From: Entamoeba invadens IP1
Lineage: Eukaryota > Evosea > Mastigamoebida > Endamoebidae
Reading direction: 5' to 3'
Length of the DNA: 38,879 nucleotides
Assembly: GCF_000330505.1 (NCBI RefSeq)
Contig: NW_004443789.1
Span: 20,147 to 59,025 of the forward strand
Shown one piece after another: positions 10,501-18,289 of this stretch (position 1 is its first letter; each line of letters starts with the position of its first letter). A program made the translations under genes and the position numbers. Under the pieces are notes generated by a model that worked only from the letters and a program-made list of their open reading frames with translations, was not told the origin of the DNA and made no database searches.

Positions 10501-13438
10501 TTATTTTAACGAAAATAAAAAGTGCATTCAATGCAAAACCGGGAAATTATTTGGAAATACATGTTATGATGTGTCTTCTGTTTCAAATTGTAAAAATTTG
10601 AATAAAAATTTTGGGTGTGAAGATTGTAAAATTGGATATGGCAATTTGATATATTCGTGTAACAGTTGTGGTTCCAATTGTAATCGGTGCGTGTCAAATA
10701 CCTTACGAAATTCATTTACATGTATCGAATGTAAAAATGGTTATTATTTGAAAAATGGAAAATGTGAAACGTATGACAACACTAACACTAAACTATTCTC
10801 ATTGAATTATACAATATTATGTCATAGTGGATATTACTCTACTGTAACGAGTTGTGAAAAGTGTATCGATAATAATTGTGATGTATGTGTTGAAAATGGC
10901 ATGAGGTGTGTTATATGTAACACCAAATATTATTTAGAAAACGGGAAATGTATACCATACAAAGAAGGCACTGTATATTCACAAGATTTCGTAACATGTG
11001 AAAAGGGGTATTACGTGAATATAATTCAAAATAAAGAAACAAAGTGTACTAAATGTTCAGAAACGTATGGTGAAAATTGTGAAACGTGTAATTCAAAAAG
11101 ATGTTCAAAATGCACAAAAGGTGTTTTAGATTTAAATGGCTTTTGTACATTAAACAGTGGGTGTGAGATTATTGAAAATGGTATGTGTGTCAGATGTCAA
11201 GCTGAATTGAACACACGGTACTTTAATGGTGCTAAATGTGTATTATGTGATAAAAGTGTGAATTGTACAAAATGTGAATTTAATAAATGTGTAGAATGTT
11301 CAGAAAATAGTTATTTGTACGACGGCGAGTGTCACTCTACTATCAATAAGAATTGTGAAATTATTAGTACAACAAACAACTTCTGTTTAAGTTGTCCAAA
11401 TGGGTTTTATTTAAACAGCCAAAAGACGTGTATGAGTTGTGGCAATAATTGTAGTGTTTGTTCTTTAGAAAGTGTATCGAGTACGCGCTCTTTTAAATTG
11501 GATGACGCTTCTGTTAAACAAAATGATTTAACTTTGGTTTGTAAATTGTGTAAAGGTGGGTATGCTTTTAAAGAATACACAACTATATGTCTTGATTCAA
11601 AAGAAACAACAGAAAACTGTAAAAATGCAATTCCAGGAACATCTTCAAGTGGCTGTGCCGTATGTATGGATGGGTATTATAGAGATAATGTCATTTGTAA
11701 ACCATGTATTTCCAATTGTCAATTTTGTAACACCAATTCAACGTGTTTAGGATGTGCATCAGAGTATTTCTTGTTAACTAATTCGACAAGATGTGTTCCT
11801 AATTCTGAAAATATCAATTGTAAAAAAGTGTTGCCAAATGGGTGTGACACGTGTAATGATGGCTTTTTTGTTGATAAACAATTTTGTACTTCCTGTGACT
11901 CAATAACACCTTTTTGTGTAAATTGTAATACACACAGTGGTCAATGCACTTCATGTGTATCCAACTACATTTTATCAGGACAGTCTTGTGTTTTATTTTC
12001 AACAATTGAACATTGTAAAAAAGAACATAATTCCAAATGCTCCAAATGTTCTTTTTGGTACATTCCAAGTGAAGATGGAGATCATTGTGATACACATGCA
12101 GTTTGGTGGTTTATATTAATATGGGTACTTTTTGTCATTATAGTAGTGATTATAGTAACTCTCATCATTTGTTTCTCTGTGAAGTATATTATGCAATATA
12201 TGAAACTTGAAGAACAGCGCGAGAAAACAGCTATCTTTGATATGAACAAATCAAACATCAGTTTTATGAAACTCGGCACTTCTCGTGTTATGGTAAATAA
12301 GCACCAAATTGAACTTTTAGGAGACGACAAAATTGAGATTCCAGTCACAGAAGAAAGTCGCGAATTGATATGTATTGGAAATGGTGATAAGACTGCCATT
12401 AAAGTACAATTCAGTTTCAAAGAGAAGAGTGACAAATACACCATTCGAACCACGCCTGAGTTATTTGTAATTCCATCTGGTAAAGCAGCTGAATTTGAAA
12501 TTTTTGTGACTCCACTTTGTACATGTACTGTAACAGACAAATTGGTTTTAGTATCCGTTAACATGAAGAAAGGTACTCCTGAGATGAATGAAATTCCAAT
12601 ACGATTTCAAACAGTCATTTCATCACGACTTGATTATGAAGAAGTTGTAGAAGAAAAGAAAATTGGCGAAGGATCATTTGGAGTTGTCTACAAAGGGACT
12701 TATAGGAGGAATATTGTTGCTATTAAAAAGATGAAGAATGAAGGATGTACAAGACAACAAATTGAAGAATTTGAAAAAGAAGTGAAGATGCTAGAAAAGT
12801 TCAGAAGTGATTATATCGTCCATTTCTATGGTGCAGTATTTGTGCCAAAGAGAATATGTCTTGTCACTGAATTTGCGGACTTTGGAAGTTTACAAGACTT
12901 AATGAATCACAAAAAGAGTGAAGAAATTGAGATGAACGTACGTATTAAATACATGTTAGACGCATCTAAAGCCATATTCTATTTACATGAAAATGGGATC
13001 TTACACAGAGACATCAAACCAGACAACATTCTAATCTTTTCACTTGATTTGAACGTAAAAGTAAATGCTAAATTGACTGATTTTGGTTCAAGTCGAAACG
13101 TCAATTTATTGATGACTAACATGACTTTCACAAAAGGGGTTGGAACACCAAAATATATGGCGCCTGAAACACTCGACAGAATGAAGTACAAAAGACCTGC
13201 AGATATCTATTCTTTTGCCATCACAATGTATGAATGCTTTATTTGGGGTGTTGCGTTCCCAAAAAGTGAATTCCAATACTCATGGAATATAGTTGATTTT
13301 GTGGCCTCTGGAAAACGACGACAAAAGCCAGGTTTTGTCACTGATAATCAATTTGAGATTATCACAGAGTGTTGGAAACAACAACCTGCAGACCGACCGC
13401 CCATCGAGGATGTTGTTGAAAAGTTAGAGAAACTATAA
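7562..13438 (+). CDS. receptor-like transmembrane protein kinase (Entamoeba TMK family)
   Basis: The 1958-codon frame encodes a plasma-membrane receptor kinase. The second methionine (codon 14, base 7601) starts a clean signal peptide (MNVVFLILFIGAFSTYC) and is the likelier start. Residues about 40-970 form an ectodomain with sparse cysteines and many Asn-X-Ser/Thr sites. Residues about 975-1510 are CxxC-rich repeats typical of Entamoeba TMKs. One membrane helix lies at about 1512-1540. A beta-rich stretch at about 1560-1695 resembles the MSP-like juxtamembrane domain of these kinases. The kinase domain (about 1699-1955) has the glycine loop GEGSFG, VAIKK with Lys at about 1722, HRDIKPDN at 1815-1822, DFG at about 1840 and YMAPE. 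All catalytic residues are present, so activity is expected, probably on Ser/Thr as HRDIKPDN suggests. It likely senses extracellular ligands or surfaces; the ligand is unknown. The frame is intact throughout. Confidence 0.95.
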   Translation: MKYYYYLDKLEKKMNVVFLILFIGAFSTYCNTYEDQGNIYWCDNGNQNGFSIISYTNGNYILNIFSVSATSITFTPNNDSTVRLPDVRFNGGSYSKVVLQTDNSKQPFTVHNLNIDKLILDFKWINTEFTQIDTTINARVFLYNKPTFIKSMINERMYLVFKTKFNDTNNLYVNIDFTSSVFDVYPIIGFISSIPMLDDYFLNKTCVYLFSGNAVTIKNVYLQDSKFLITNYGVLSICKRDNYNRFVLQKQPVTYTNDCSCKMLNGNVAMQTTLFNYPDCIYNSSYLDLYTTYTDTTTTIGDLNMWNTIIFMKSYQSLIIGTDIILTLNKLFVIQGGCYINGLVKIEKQIHSQNRIPIYFETTPTFGYTTNYLTNDVIFYYKTKSSSFDSITSVTKCEHAVMHSNSDCSTSQKCYLNGSSTVTTANTYNGKTNLFCGLNTLPFLFDLVFSSTFGGSYKISGESYWNQLYCLATSCNLSSTKVIDIKKIVVDNTFGDLILNTEIIIENYEITTTKTYNVTMNMDITTLKIDIQNNMNTNILFVIKNGTLAIKNIEIGSSVITCIDIVSSKTSITEYSSVTINNSNYKVMTDLLSQRLLRICPTNNENSTIACIEKASPIATSITSDYKYPHCPCTQSNCVVQFSGDVFNLQNVQLQGTLMMKYHSSSVEPNIINVNNINFLKTEYGMNNVIHLYKSVHVEFGKLTKYDSTQVLKFDSPFVVDGTNMLKCALFAEVHFTNQQFTIDSLRIAKDTVTSVVEDTVNNFNIKEIISTNQISAKGTPLFITKPSQMQLSVDVSDYNDVLNYVYPVMFTYNRTVINKNLKCDGQVIFMGNSQYSDCQKYGCGEHVCYYSNVFYQRNFPSLVDYSCPPSKNNEGVKSSIYVTSSGAILKMTKSVDEIILMASSTINTPVGTFVLRSEKSNYVAIFTNTNKNVISINDTSTSFKITASGDCVVITQKLGITESSDTQIYIKNDGMCDAFYFNENKKCIQCKTGKLFGNTCYDVSSVSNCKNLNKNFGCEDCKIGYGNLIYSCNSCGSNCNRCVSNTLRNSFTCIECKNGYYLKNGKCETYDNTNTKLFSLNYTILCHSGYYSTVTSCEKCIDNNCDVCVENGMRCVICNTKYYLENGKCIPYKEGTVYSQDFVTCEKGYYVNIIQNKETKCTKCSETYGENCETCNSKRCSKCTKGVLDLNGFCTLNSGCEIIENGMCVRCQAELNTRYFNGAKCVLCDKSVNCTKCEFNKCVECSENSYLYDGECHSTINKNCEIISTTNNFCLSCPNGFYLNSQKTCMSCGNNCSVCSLESVSSTRSFKLDDASVKQNDLTLVCKLCKGGYAFKEYTTICLDSKETTENCKNAIPGTSSSGCAVCMDGYYRDNVICKPCISNCQFCNTNSTCLGCASEYFLLTNSTRCVPNSENINCKKVLPNGCDTCNDGFFVDKQFCTSCDSITPFCVNCNTHSGQCTSCVSNYILSGQSCVLFSTIEHCKKEHNSKCSKCSFWYIPSEDGDHCDTHAVWWFILIWVLFVIIVVIIVTLIICFSVKYIMQYMKLEEQREKTAIFDMNKSNISFMKLGTSRVMVNKHQIELLGDDKIEIPVTEESRELICIGNGDKTAIKVQFSFKEKSDKYTIRTTPELFVIPSGKAAEFEIFVTPLCTCTVTDKLVLVSVNMKKGTPEMNEIPIRFQTVISSRLDYEEVVEEKKIGEGSFGVVYKGTYRRNIVAIKKMKNEGCTRQQIEEFEKEVKMLEKFRSDYIVHFYGAVFVPKRICLVTEFADFGSLQDLMNHKKSEEIEMNVRIKYMLDASKAIFYLHENGILHRDIKPDNILIFSLDLNVKVNAKLTDFGSSRNVNLLMTNMTFTKGVGTPKYMAPETLDRMKYKRPADIYSFAITMYECFIWGVAFPKSEFQYSWNIVDFVASGKRRQKPGFVTDNQFEIITECWKQQPADRPPIEDVVEKLEKL

Positions 13439-13577
13439 TAGATAAATACATTGATATACACTTAACTAATTGTTTATAATTATTATTTAGAATCAAATAT
13501 GATACTATATTTATAGTAAATTTAAACTTTAAACTAGAATTTGTCTTTCATATTCAAAAGAGCCATTCATTTACCAT

Positions 13578-14314
13578 CTATTTGTTCTTCCCACCCTTCT
13601 TGCTATCCTTCTGCACTTTGTGACCGTCTGGGGTGTCGATTTGGTAATTTGATCGAGTCACTTTAGCGAGTTCCTTGTTGATTGTGTCGAAGTCACCAGG
13701 GACGATTGTGACTCGATAGACACGATCACTTCCGCCCTCATTCATTCCGGCCACTTTCCCAGACTTTTTTAAGACTGGGTCGGCCACTTTACAGTAATTT
13801 TCTGGGATGGTAACCACTATTTCCATCTCAACTCTCTTCATGGGTAAGACCGCATTGATCTTCTTTTCAATTTCTTTGATCTCCTTTTCCATTGGCGCGT
13901 CCGGGTCAATTGCAAGGTGCATAGCTTCAAACGCGTTATTAATACGTACAACGGGATGCGGTTTGTCTGTTGTTGGGTCAACGTAATACATGTGGACGTA
14001 CTCTATAAGTCTCTTCTTCTTCTCTTCAGTCTGTTGTTTGCGTTCTTCTGTTGTAAATTGGATTTCACCTTTCTCCGCCATGAACTGAAGTATCGCTTCC
14101 GTTCCCTTTAAGCCCGGAAAGGCCTTTGCAAGGTCCGTAGGTTTCGATAGGGTTCCCTTCTGGTGGGGCGCCATATAGATCTCATCCGAAAATGTCGCAT
14201 TAGAAAGACTCAACTTTCCTACTGGACTTTTAAAGCACAGCCAGGCTTAAATAAGGCTTCAAAAACTAACTTCTCGTGTTTAAACCGTACAACTTGGTAA
14301 TTGGCTTTCGACAT
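13578..14314 (-). pseudogene. SBDS: SBDS/Sdo1 homologue with one frameshift
   Basis: SBDS acts with the GTPase EFL1 to release eIF6 from nascent 60S subunits. The 3' open part (13578-14213) contains an FYSH-domain end (GTLSKPTDLAKAFPG), GEIQFTTEER, a YVDPTTDKPHPVVRI segment of the middle helical domain, and a ferredoxin-like C-terminal domain, plus a Lys-rich tail. It has no ATG of its own; it opens with TTG. Upstream in another frame, an ATG at 14314 starts MSKANYQVVRFKHEKLVFEA...CALKVQ, the missing first strands of the FYSH domain. The two parts abut at about 14221-14225, where CAG-TAG-GAA stops the first frame; one missing base would restore the reading. Joined, the product would be about 245 residues, the normal SBDS length (human 250). 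No room exists for an intron. It is either a recently broken gene or an assembly error. A TATATAAG lies just upstream of the ATG. Confidence 0.85.
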
Positions 14315-14538
14315 CTGTTTTTGAAGTTTTGAGGCTTGACTTATATAGGCTTTATATAGTTTATTTTATAGATAATTTTACTATTTAATTTACTAGAATT
14401 TATATAATATTTCAATTCCATAAAAATGGTTTTTATTTTTGTTAAACAAAAATTGAAAAAATCGAAATAAAAAATTGAAAAAATCAATTTTTGACAATAA
14501 TTGAAAAAATCGAATATTTGAGAACAAGACAAAAACAA

Positions 14539-14952
14539 TCAATTTGCAGCGAGAAGAGCAGTGACGACTGGAACGAAAATACTTCCGAAATAAAGGACTG
14601 CAGTCACGACATTTGAGGTGTGTTGTGACTTTGAGCCACATTCCATTGGTTCTTCTTTCACATCTTTTACTTCAAAATTATTAGTTGGAAGTGCTGTTGG
14701 GAGTACAACAGCATCTTCGTCTGCACAAAATAGCATAGGGTTTGTGTGGACAATACCCACAACACTGTGACACATCTTACATTGTATCTCAAGGACTGGT
14801 AATGCCGCACGATGTCCCTCTTTTATATTTGTATTAACACAATCGGAAAAACTTAATGGATTCTGTGAGATGGTATGTTCATTTAAAAATATCTCTGTTT
14901 TACACTTTTTGCACTGATACATCCTTTCAAATACATTTTTAAAGTTCTTCAT
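14539..14952 (-). CDS. small zinc-binding (Mis18/Yippee-like) protein with tail anchor
   Basis: The protein has 137 residues. Two CxxC knuckles (C14/C17 in YQCKKCKTEIF and C58/C61 in IQCKMCHSVVGIV) are spaced as in the Mis18/Yippee zinc-binding fold, and the following MLFCADEDAVVLPT resembles the strand after the second knuckle of Mis18. Residues about 114-135 are hydrophobic and end the protein, suggesting a tail-anchored membrane protein, which is unusual for that family. The frame is complete, ATG to stop. It lies between the SBDS gene and the seven-helix fragment on the same strand. The family placement is tentative; a rubredoxin-like or unrelated zinc ribbon is possible. Confidence 0.6.
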   Translation of the reverse strand: MKNFKNVFERMYQCKKCKTEIFLNEHTISQNPLSFSDCVNTNIKEGHRAALPVLEIQCKMCHSVVGIVHTNPMLFCADEDAVVLPTALPTNNFEVKDVKEEPMECGSKSQHTSNVVTAVLYFGSIFVPVVTALLAAN

Positions 14953-15061
14953 TTTTCGACTAATAGTCGTATTTATAACGTCTTTTATTTATTAGTATAC
15001 CAAAAAACGTCCGTTATAAAGAGAAATAATAAAAATTGTAAAAAGTTAATCAAATTTAAAA

Positions 15062-15912
15062 TCAATTCACAACGATTTGAGGGTCTTCTTCATAAACTTC
15101 ATCTTTGGAATATACACTGAGACCGTTTGGAGAGTTTTGTAAAAATTTTAGTTTTGGCGTTGGTCTAAATAGAAGAAGCATATATATGGAATACAATGGG
15201 AAAAGGAGGAAATCTACAATTCGGCAGCAAATAATGAGTTTGAGTGAATTAATTTTATCAATAAGAAAACTTAAAAGATTCTTTAAGTTTGAGATAATTA
15301 ACAAAACTAAATAACACAAGACAAATGTGGTATACATTTTTGTAGTTTTTGTGTCGTTTTGAGAACTGTGTTGGAGAACTCTGATATTTTTGAGAAGCGG
15401 AAATAACACCGCACAAGAACAGAAAAGATCAATTGCCCTTAAAATGGTAATCAATTGGTTTCGATACATTTCGTTTTCGTTGGCAATGATTGAAATAGTG
15501 TTTGAAATGATTTGAATATTAATAAAGAAAAGTAAAATCTTTCGTTCGTTGAGTCAAAGGGAATAGTTTTGTTCCAGCCACTGCCGACCAAAATTGTTGT
15601 GATGTAAAAGAAGAGTGTTTCAATAATTTTCGTTATATACAAAAACACCTTCCATTGTGTCTTCCCAAACGTATCAACTTTTCGTAATACAAAAGACTGA
15701 AAAGAAAACGAAAAGACTTCAAATAAGAAGAATGCAAGAATTAAAGTGTTTGACGAATTGAGCGTTTTAAAATGTTTAACAAAAAGAAAAATAGCAAGAA
15801 AAATAATTCCAAAAAATAGAAATTGTATATCAGTGATAATGTCAAGTACTTTAAAAACGTCATAAGAAAGATAGTGAGTACTGTTGTGAATTTTGTACGA
15901 TTCAGTTATTTT
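15062..15912 (-). pseudogene. Lung7TM/GOST-type seven-helix membrane protein, truncated and frameshifted
   Basis: This family (GPR107/TMEM87-like) has a lumenal N-terminal domain and seven helices and works in Golgi/endosome traffic. On the minus strand an open frame enters at about 15912 (just after a TAG) and gives several helices, including FLFFGIIFLAIFLFV, VFLYITKIIETLFFYITTIL and VGSGWNKTIPFDSTNER. At about 15540 the reading must change frame to continue as ILLFFINIQIISNTISII, then ITILRAIDLFCSCAVLFPLL (15062-15469). The order GW...ER-I-L...Q, then AIDLFC.CAVLFP and a final LLFRPTP, matches the family's last helices. No ATG starts the first part and the lumenal domain is missing. The sequence AGTTAG just before the frame could be a splice acceptor, but I see no upstream exon. 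Probably a pseudogene; family assignment is fairly good. Confidence 0.68.
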
Positions 15913-16410
15913 CTAACTATGAGCAAATGTAAAAATATATTCAAAACCTGTTTTGTTTTTTTTTCATTTTTTTAATCAGAATTGTTTAATTGGAAAAATT
16001 CAATTAATTTAACTGTTAATAAAAGTAACATCATAGATATTTTTATTTCTGTTATAATTTTAATATGATAATATTTCAAATATACCCAGGTGGTTTTCGT
16101 TTTGGAAATAATACAAACTTTGTGTATATATGTTATTTTTACCAATTCTATATATAAATAGACATTTTTATTTTTTATATTATTTAATTTATACAATCTA
16201 TAAATAAAATTATAATAAAATATTTAATTATAATTAATGCATTAAGAGTTAAGTTTGTTTTCATTTCACAATGTATAAAAATAATAAACGAATAATTTAA
16301 ATTAAGATCAAAAAGACCAGACAGTGCCAAAACCATTGTACATAATATGTCAAGATTTATTTGCTATTTTAGTATTTGTTCTAAAAATGGACTGTTTTGT
16401 CTTCATTCAT
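15913..16410. other. AT-rich intergenic region
   Basis: About 500 bp of AT-rich sequence between the divergent seven-helix fragment and the secreted-protein gene. I looked for the missing lumenal domain of the seven-helix protein on the minus strand and did not find it. Confidence 0.6.
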
Positions 16411-16442
16411 TTTTCAAATGTCCAAATAATTAGTATAAAAAG
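16411..16442 (+). promoter_or_regulatory. probable promoter: shared 16-mer plus TATA-like box
   Basis: TTTTCAAATGTCCAAA (16411-16426) repeats the element at 7491-7506, and GTATAAAAAG at 16433-16442 is TATA-like, 15-27 bp before the candidate ATGs at 16457 and 16469. Short 5' leaders are usual in Entamoeba. Confidence 0.4.
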
Positions 16443-16456
16443 AAAAATAAAATTCT

Positions 16457-17305
16457 GTGATTCATTCAATGTTCTCTGTCTTCCTGTTTATCACAGTATC
16501 ACTCGCAGCTTATCCAGTCGACTTACAGTACCCAGTCCCATTCTGGCATGTTTTTGTTGGTATTGACACGCATTTTGGCACTTCTTTTAATTACGAAGTC
16601 GATGTTCCAAACAACATAGGCAACAAGTGTTACACAATCACAACTGGTGTCTCTGTCAAAATTGAAAATACTCGGTTGAGCATTTTTGACAATTCAAATT
16701 GTAATGGGTACAGAAAAACATACATGGATGCAAATAAGTATTACAAACAGTGTGGCATTTGCAACGGGTTTGGAATAGCTGGTAGTTCATATCTCGCATA
16801 CATGGTGATTCCCCTTGACAATCCAATCATGGGAAAATACGTAGTTGATACTACTGAAGCCAATTGCCCAGCTGGCAATTACATTCCATCTTACATTCTC
16901 TCAACACAAAAAGAACTTAGCTTCAGTTACATCTTGGGTGGTGTTAACGATGTTTACAACTTTGGGTTCAGAATCAATCAAACTGACAAAAACCACATTA
17001 CAGGTGAGTGGCTAGACAAACTTCCAACAGACTCAACAGCTAAAGTGTTGTTCTCAAAAGAAAACAAAAAATGCACACTTGTTAAAAATCACTGGGTTAA
17101 AATCGAGTTGGACACTTATGATGTTGACAACTGTGAAATTGTCACAAAACCTGGTCAATGCTACAAAACAAGAGCCGCAGTCGATCCTGTTGAACCTTCT
17201 AAGCCAGTCGAACCATCACAACCAGAAACACCAGAAAAACCATTAGAGCCAGAAAAGCCAGTGGAACCTTCAAAACCAATAGATCCATTAGTGACTTCCA
17301 CATAA
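16457..17305 (+). CDS. secreted/surface protein with Pro-Glu-Lys stalk, anchor lost to a stop
   Basis: The 282-residue product starts with a signal peptide (MFSVFLFITVSLAAYPV from the second Met, base 16469, is the best start). Residues about 25-235 form an ectodomain with about ten cysteines in pairs such as CGIC, likely disulphide-bonded. Residues about 240-280 are a stalk of EPSKPVEP-type repeats. A TAA at 17303-17305 then ends the frame, but the same frame continues with more stalk and a hydrophobic tail (see 17306-17458). As read, the protein would be secreted rather than membrane- or GPI-anchored. I do not recognise a named family; the architecture is that of Entamoeba surface proteins. 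Confidence 0.8.
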   Translation: MIHSMFSVFLFITVSLAAYPVDLQYPVPFWHVFVGIDTHFGTSFNYEVDVPNNIGNKCYTITTGVSVKIENTRLSIFDNSNCNGYRKTYMDANKYYKQCGICNGFGIAGSSYLAYMVIPLDNPIMGKYVVDTTEANCPAGNYIPSYILSTQKELSFSYILGGVNDVYNFGFRINQTDKNHITGEWLDKLPTDSTAKVLFSKENKKCTLVKNHWVKIELDTYDVDNCEIVTKPGQCYKTRAAVDPVEPSKPVEPSQPETPEKPLEPEKPVEPSKPIDPLVTST

Positions 17306-17458
17306 CCATCAGAATCAGATAAACCAGCTGAACCAGTTAAACCCGAAGGATTAGTCACTTCCATAACACCAACAGAAAATCCAGAAATTTCAAATCTTGA
17401 TGGTGCTTTGTCCATGACAATTTTTATCTTGATTGGACTAGTTGTTGTGTTAATGTAA
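17306..17458 (+). pseudogene. in-frame detached C-terminal anchor of the preceding gene
   Basis: Directly after the TAA at 17303-17305 and in the same frame come PSESDKPAEPVKPEG, a short spacer, then LSMTIFILIGLVVVLM and a stop (17456-17458). This continues the Pro-rich stalk and ends in a hydrophobic segment with no cytoplasmic tail, like a GPI-attachment signal or single membrane anchor. The stop replaces a position where the repeat pattern predicts Glu-Pro (GAA to TAA). Confidence 0.75.
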
Positions 17459-17795
17459 TCCATTATCATTGTTGTTGTTTTGTTATGTAATGTTATTTAT
17501 AATACAATTAAATAAAATTTTTATCATATTAAATTAACAATTTAAATATTAAAAAAATTAATTAACAATTTTAATAGCATTACATCGAATTCAATCGAAC
17601 TAAAAAACACCAAATCTCAAGTTTATTAAATACCCATTTTAAAAATTTGATAATATGCATAACATTACACAAACAAAAAAACACAATAAATTGTCTTTAA
17701 ATTTGAAATAACAAGTTAACCAAATTAATTCGTGTTATTTTAAGTGTTAAATATTAATTTATTTACTCTAATTTAAATTGAATATTATAATCTAA
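17459..17795. other. AT-rich intergenic region
   Basis: Nothing beyond AT-rich 3' flanking sequence is seen here before the duplicated target of the fold-back element. Confidence 0.6.
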
Positions 17796-18255
17796 TACAC
17801 TTTCGGGGCAGACCTTTCCCACCCTCACCCCGTTTACCAAAATAAAATATTTGCCGCGAGTATTTTTTGAAGGAATCCACTTTTCAGCCACTGTTTGTGC
17901 GTCCCCATGTCGCCCACTTTCCTTGTCCGTACTGTGTGGACGCGGATGTGGTTCCCCCCGCTTGCGGGGGGGTCAGGGGGGATCCGCGCCAAGGGAGGAC
18001 TTGGAAAGTGGGTGAAACGGTGCACAAACAGACTGTTTGAGTGCGTCTTTATGAGCCTTCTTTTCAATGCTCCGTCTCACTCGGTTTCCACTGACTCGAG
18101 GTGATTTTTCGGCATTTCTTGAATTCGGGAACCAGACCTAATATTATCCAAAACGCCCATTTACTATAATTATAATTAAAAAATTATAAAATATAGTAAA
18201 TTAATTCTATATTTAGACGGGGTGAGGGTGGGAAAGGTCTGCCCCTACACCTTTC
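17796..18255. mobile_element. GC-rich fold-back MITE with 9/10-bp target duplication
   Basis: The element spans 17805-18245 (441 bp). Its ends are perfect inverted repeats of about 29 bp, beginning GGGGCAGACCTTTCCCACCC. They are flanked by TACACTTTC (17796-17804) and TACACCTTTC (18246-18255), a near-perfect 9/10-bp duplication as made by Mutator-like transposases. The centre is a further palindrome: CCCCCCGC at 17954-17961 and GCGGGGGG at 17964-17971 with a TT loop, enclosed by GCGGAT/ATCCGC, by CCCACTTTCC/GGAAAGTGGG (about 17920 and 18005) and by an outer GCACAAACAG pair. The interior is far richer in G+C than its surroundings. No coding capacity is credible; short frames through it follow from the palindrome. 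It ends 45 bp from the stop of the minus-strand gene at 18290. Confidence 0.88.
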
Positions 18256-18289
18256 TTATAAATTTTAAATAAGTGAATACTATCTAATT

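Noticed and set aside
12082..12564. 160-codon minus-strand frame
   Set aside because: It is antisense to the kinase gene's membrane and juxtamembrane region, which has clear motifs on the plus strand.
14213..14213. TTG as the start of the SBDS-like protein
   Set aside because: Non-ATG initiation is not needed: an ATG at 14314 supplies the missing N-terminal strands in an adjacent frame.
17161..17469. 102-codon minus-strand frame with Gly/Ser repeats
   Set aside because: It is antisense to the Pro-Glu-Lys stalk repeats of the surface-protein gene.
17834..18104. Two short frames (77 and 69 codons) in the GC-rich element
   Set aside because: They run through a palindrome on both strands, as expected by chance in stop-poor GC-rich DNA.
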